Shown: piece by piece, positions 34,445 through 36,866 of the stretch
Layout: the number at the start of each line of letters is the position of its first letter
Numbering within the stretch: the first letter of the stretch is position 1
Assembly: GCA_011389575.1 (NCBI GenBank)
Contig: JAABUB010000031.1
Coordinates: 1-36,866, forward strand
Origin: Desulfotignum sp.
GTDB lineage: Bacteria; Desulfobacterota; Desulfobacteria; Desulfobacterales; Desulfobacteraceae
Reading direction: 5' to 3'
DNA length: 36,866 nucleotides
Program-made: the position numbers and the translations under genes
Notes under the pieces: generated by a model
Databases searched by the model: none
Seen by the model: the letters and a program-made list of their open reading frames with translations, nothing else
What the model was told of the DNA's origin: nothing

Positions 34445-36178
34445 ATGGATATAACCCGGTTCAGATTCAAAACATTGCAGGCAAGACTGCTGATACTTTT
34501 GTTGATTCCCGTGGTGGTGATTCTCCTGCTGGGAGGGGTGGCAAGTTTCTGGTATGCCAGGGGCATCATGCTGGACCAGTGGAATGAATCCGCCGTGGTA
34601 AAGCTTCAGCGGGCTGCCCATTATATTGAAATGAGACTGCTCAAACCGGTGGATCTGCTCAATGCCCTGTTCCAGGCATCCGACGGGGATGCCTCCATTA
34701 TTTCGCCGGAACAGGTAACCGGTTTTCTGCAGTTCATGGAGGGAGTGGTGTCTGTAGAATATGAACCGCTCCGGTCACCACAATCCACCAGGGAAAGGGG
34801 AATGCCGGATATGGGGTATATGGACCGGATGAATGCTGATATGCAGTGGGGCATGCGGTTTTTCCGGTCCAAAATCGCCAGTGTGTCCGGGCCCCGATAC
34901 CAGGCAGGCAAAGACGGCCAGACCGTGACCATGCGCATCACCCTGTCCGGCCCTTCAGAAGAGATTCTGGGGCATCTTGCCATTCGCATGCAGTTTGATT
35001 ATCTGCTCAAGGATATCCTTGCACTGGGATGGTGGCAGAGTGACATGGCCTGTATTGTGGATGAAACCGGCACCTATATGGCCCACACCAACATGACCAT
35101 GGCAGACCGCAGGTCTCTTGGCGGATCTGACGATCCCCTGGAACAGGCGATTTTGAAAAAAATGGATTCCCAATCTTTTGGAACGGTAACTTCACAAGGC
35201 CATCCCCCTGATATGGTGGCCGGTTTCTACAAACTTGATCAGGTACCATGGACCATTATCATGTTTGCAGACGGTGAAAAAATTTTAGGCCCCATTGTGA
35301 CCTACAGAAATGTCCTTGCTTTCGGCATTTTTGTGCTGGCAGTCCTGGTGCTGATATTGATCCGGTTTCACATGTGCCGGATGGTGGGCCAGATCCAGCA
35401 GCTGTCCACCAAAGCGGAAGAGGTGGCAGACGGTGATTACGGAGCACCCATACCCGTGGAAAGCCGCGATGAAATCGGACAGCTGGTGGAAAGTTTCAAT
35501 GACATGGTCAAAGGACTGGAGGAACGCGATCATATCCGCAACAGCTTTGGCCGGTACGTGGACCCTGAATTTGCCAGAACCCTGATGAAGCATCCGGAAG
35601 CGGGCCAGCTGGGGGGAAGCCGGCGCAAAGCGGTGATGCTCATGTCAGACATCAGAGGGTTTACCAGTCTGTCTGAAAACCTGGACCCTGAGTTGATTGT
35701 TGCCCTTTTGAACCAGTATTTTTCTCATATGATTGAGATCATCCAGAGCCACCACGGCATTATTGTGGATTTTTACGGAGATGCCATTCTGGTGTTTTTT
35801 GACCCCCTTGATGAACCGCTTCAGGATACTGCCTGGCGGGCGGTCCGGTGTGCGTTTGCCATGCAGGAAAAGATGCCCGGGGTAAACCGGGAATTAAAGG
35901 AGCAAGACCTGCCGGATCTTGCCATGGGCATCGGCATTCATTCCGGCCAGGTGGTGGTGGGAAATATCGGATCCCGCACCCGTACCAAATACGGGGTAGT
36001 GGGCCCGGCTGTCAATGTTACCAGCCGGATACAGGCCCGAGCAGAAAAAAGACAGATCATTGTCTCCGAATCTGTGCTGGAAAAGGTGAAACACCGGGTT
36101 TCGGTGATTGATTCTACTGAGGTTGATCTTAAGGGAGTGGACCAGTCCATGACCTTGTATGTGATTGAACCGGACTGA
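34445..36178 (+). CDS. Membrane-bound class III adenylate cyclase with HAMP domain
   Basis: The 577-aa protein has TM1 at about 14-36, a CACHE-like extracytoplasmic sensor to about 285 and TM2 near 289-309. HAMP follows (AEEVADGDYGAPIPVESRDEIGQL), then a class III cyclase domain from about 394. Metal-binding Asp residues lie in MSDIRGFTSLSE (near 401) and FYGDA (near 445). TKYGVVGPAVNVTSRIQ contains the substrate Lys and the transition-state Asn/Arg. It is expected to make cAMP in response to an external signal. The ATG follows AAAGGGG. It converges with the sigma54 activator gene across about 50 bp. Confidence 0.93.
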   Translation: MDITRFRFKTLQARLLILLLIPVVVILLLGGVASFWYARGIMLDQWNESAVVKLQRAAHYIEMRLLKPVDLLNALFQASDGDASIISPEQVTGFLQFMEGVVSVEYEPLRSPQSTRERGMPDMGYMDRMNADMQWGMRFFRSKIASVSGPRYQAGKDGQTVTMRITLSGPSEEILGHLAIRMQFDYLLKDILALGWWQSDMACIVDETGTYMAHTNMTMADRRSLGGSDDPLEQAILKKMDSQSFGTVTSQGHPPDMVAGFYKLDQVPWTIIMFADGEKILGPIVTYRNVLAFGIFVLAVLVLILIRFHMCRMVGQIQQLSTKAEEVADGDYGAPIPVESRDEIGQLVESFNDMVKGLEERDHIRNSFGRYVDPEFARTLMKHPEAGQLGGSRRKAVMLMSDIRGFTSLSENLDPELIVALLNQYFSHMIEIIQSHHGIIVDFYGDAILVFFDPLDEPLQDTAWRAVRCAFAMQEKMPGVNRELKEQDLPDLAMGIGIHSGQVVVGNIGSRTRTKYGVVGPAVNVTSRIQARAEKRQIIVSESVLEKVKHRVSVIDSTEVDLKGVDQSMTLYVIEPD

Positions 36179-36229
36179 CCCTGGCACCGGCGGACGAAAT
36201 TTTGCCGGCAGCATAGGAGCCCCGAAAGA

Positions 36230-36866
36230 TCAATCCATACCATATTCTTTCAGTTTCTTGTGGAGAGTCTTGCGGTTGATTCCGAGCCTGCGGGCGGTTT
36301 CGCTCTTGTTTCCTTTGCAGGTTTGCAGGGTGGCCAGAACCGCTTCCCTCTCTACCTCCTCCAGGGAGCGGTTGGCTGTCATCTGCGGTGGTGGGGGCAC
36401 CCAGTGATTTTCACCGGCGTATGCTTCCGTGATGGTCGAGGGCAGTTCTTTTTCTGTAATGTGTTCATCCAGCAGAAGAATCACAGCACGTTCGATGGTG
36501 TTTTCCAGCTCCCGGACATTGCCCGGCCACATGTGTTTGAGCAGCATATCCATGGCCATAGGAGAAAACCCCGTAACCTGCCTGTGATTTTTGTCTGCAT
36601 ATTTTTTCAAAAAATGATGGGCCAGCAGCGGGATATCATCCTGACGCTCTCTGAGCGGCGGTATTTGGAGCATGACAACGTTCAACCGGTAAAAGAGATC
36701 TTCCCGGAAACTACCAGCTGCAACATCTTTTTCAAGATCCCGGTTGGTGGCAGTCAATATCCGCACATCCACCCCGATCGTCTCTTCACCGCCGACCCTT
36801 TGTATCTCCTTTTCCTGGATCACCCGCAGCAGCTTGGCCTGCATGGCCAAGCTCATTTCCCCGATT
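36230..36866 (-). CDS. NtrC-type sigma54-dependent response regulator, C-terminal part (cut by right edge)
   Basis: The frame is open to the window edge, so at least 212 C-terminal residues of a longer protein are seen. They include IGEMSLAMQAKLLRVIQEKE, the sensor I ATNRDLE, the Arg-finger block FREDLFYRLNV and LRERQDDIPLLA, the sensor II WPGNVRELEN, and a Fis-type helix-turn-helix NKSETARRLGINRKTLHKKLKEYG. Such proteins hydrolyse ATP to open sigma54 promoters. The receiver domain and GAFTGA loop are outside the window, so AtoC, ZraR and other subtypes cannot be separated. Confidence 0.95.
   Translation of the reverse strand, partial: IGEMSLAMQAKLLRVIQEKEIQRVGGEETIGVDVRILTATNRDLEKDVAAGSFREDLFYRLNVVMLQIPPLRERQDDIPLLAHHFLKKYADKNHRQVTGFSPMAMDMLLKHMWPGNVRELENTIERAVILLLDEHITEKELPSTITEAYAGENHWVPPPPQMTANRSLEEVEREAVLATLQTCKGNKSETARRLGINRKTLHKKLKEYGMD

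Noticed and set aside
36179..36229. Terminator between the cyclase and the sigma54 activator genes
   Set aside because: Only a short CCGGC/GCCGG pairing was found, with no T-run on either strand.

Overview
The window looks like chromosomal DNA of a Gram-negative, sulfate-reducer-type Desulfobacterota (Desulfobacteraceae-like) bacterium. This is an inference. It rests on a complete general secretion (type II) operon that includes a gspN gene, an HBM-type chemoreceptor, an unusually large acyl-CoA dehydrogenase, a PUFA-synthase-like ketosynthase and moderate base composition. No rRNA, tRNA, CRISPR array, prophage or intact insertion sequence was seen.

Layout. (1) 1-2810, minus strand: an unrecognised 180-aa protein, a lipoprotein, a rhomboid protease, and the N-terminus of a PUFA/polyketide-type ketosynthase that runs off the left edge. 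(2) 2901-7438, plus strand: MoaD/ThiS-like sulfur carrier, MoeB/ThiF-like E1, sirtuin, HIT protein and chemoreceptor. (3) 7486-19536, plus strand: one promoter-like sequence followed by gspG-H-I-J-K-L-M-N-C-D-E-F with overlapping or tightly spaced genes. Three pseudopilin starts are TTG codons embedded in the upstream stop region. (4) 19695-21019: an exported YidD-like protein coupled to a TPR membrane-associated protein. (5) 21068-23324: a phenylalanine-rich leader peptide with mutually exclusive antiterminator and terminator stems, a second terminator, a 7-bp-period repeat array, and a fused DAHP synthase-prephenate dehydratase-ACT gene. (6) 23335-30883, minus strand: OmpA-like lipoprotein, AI-2E-family permease, EamA transporter, EttA-like ABC-F ATPase, RidA, a REP-like dyad and a Ski2-like helicase. 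(7) 30961-31498, minus strand: a DUF4258/DUF2283 toxin-antitoxin-like pair whose toxin-side gene is broken at a G6 run. (8) 31601-34220, minus strand: EamA transporter and a long acyl-CoA dehydrogenase. (9) 34445-36178, plus strand: a membrane class III adenylate cyclase. It converges on the C-terminal part of an NtrC-type sigma54 activator cut by the right edge.

How it works together. The gsp operon supplies pseudopilus, inner-membrane platform, ATPase and secretin, but prepilin peptidase (GspO) must lie elsewhere. The aromatic locus is the most interesting part. The leader has seven Phe codons, four of them consecutive, and the expected 1:2, 2:3 and 3:4 stems. The downstream enzyme joins the first step of aromatic synthesis to the Phe-specific dehydratase and carries a Phe-sensing ACT domain, so Phe probably controls it at both RNA and protein level.
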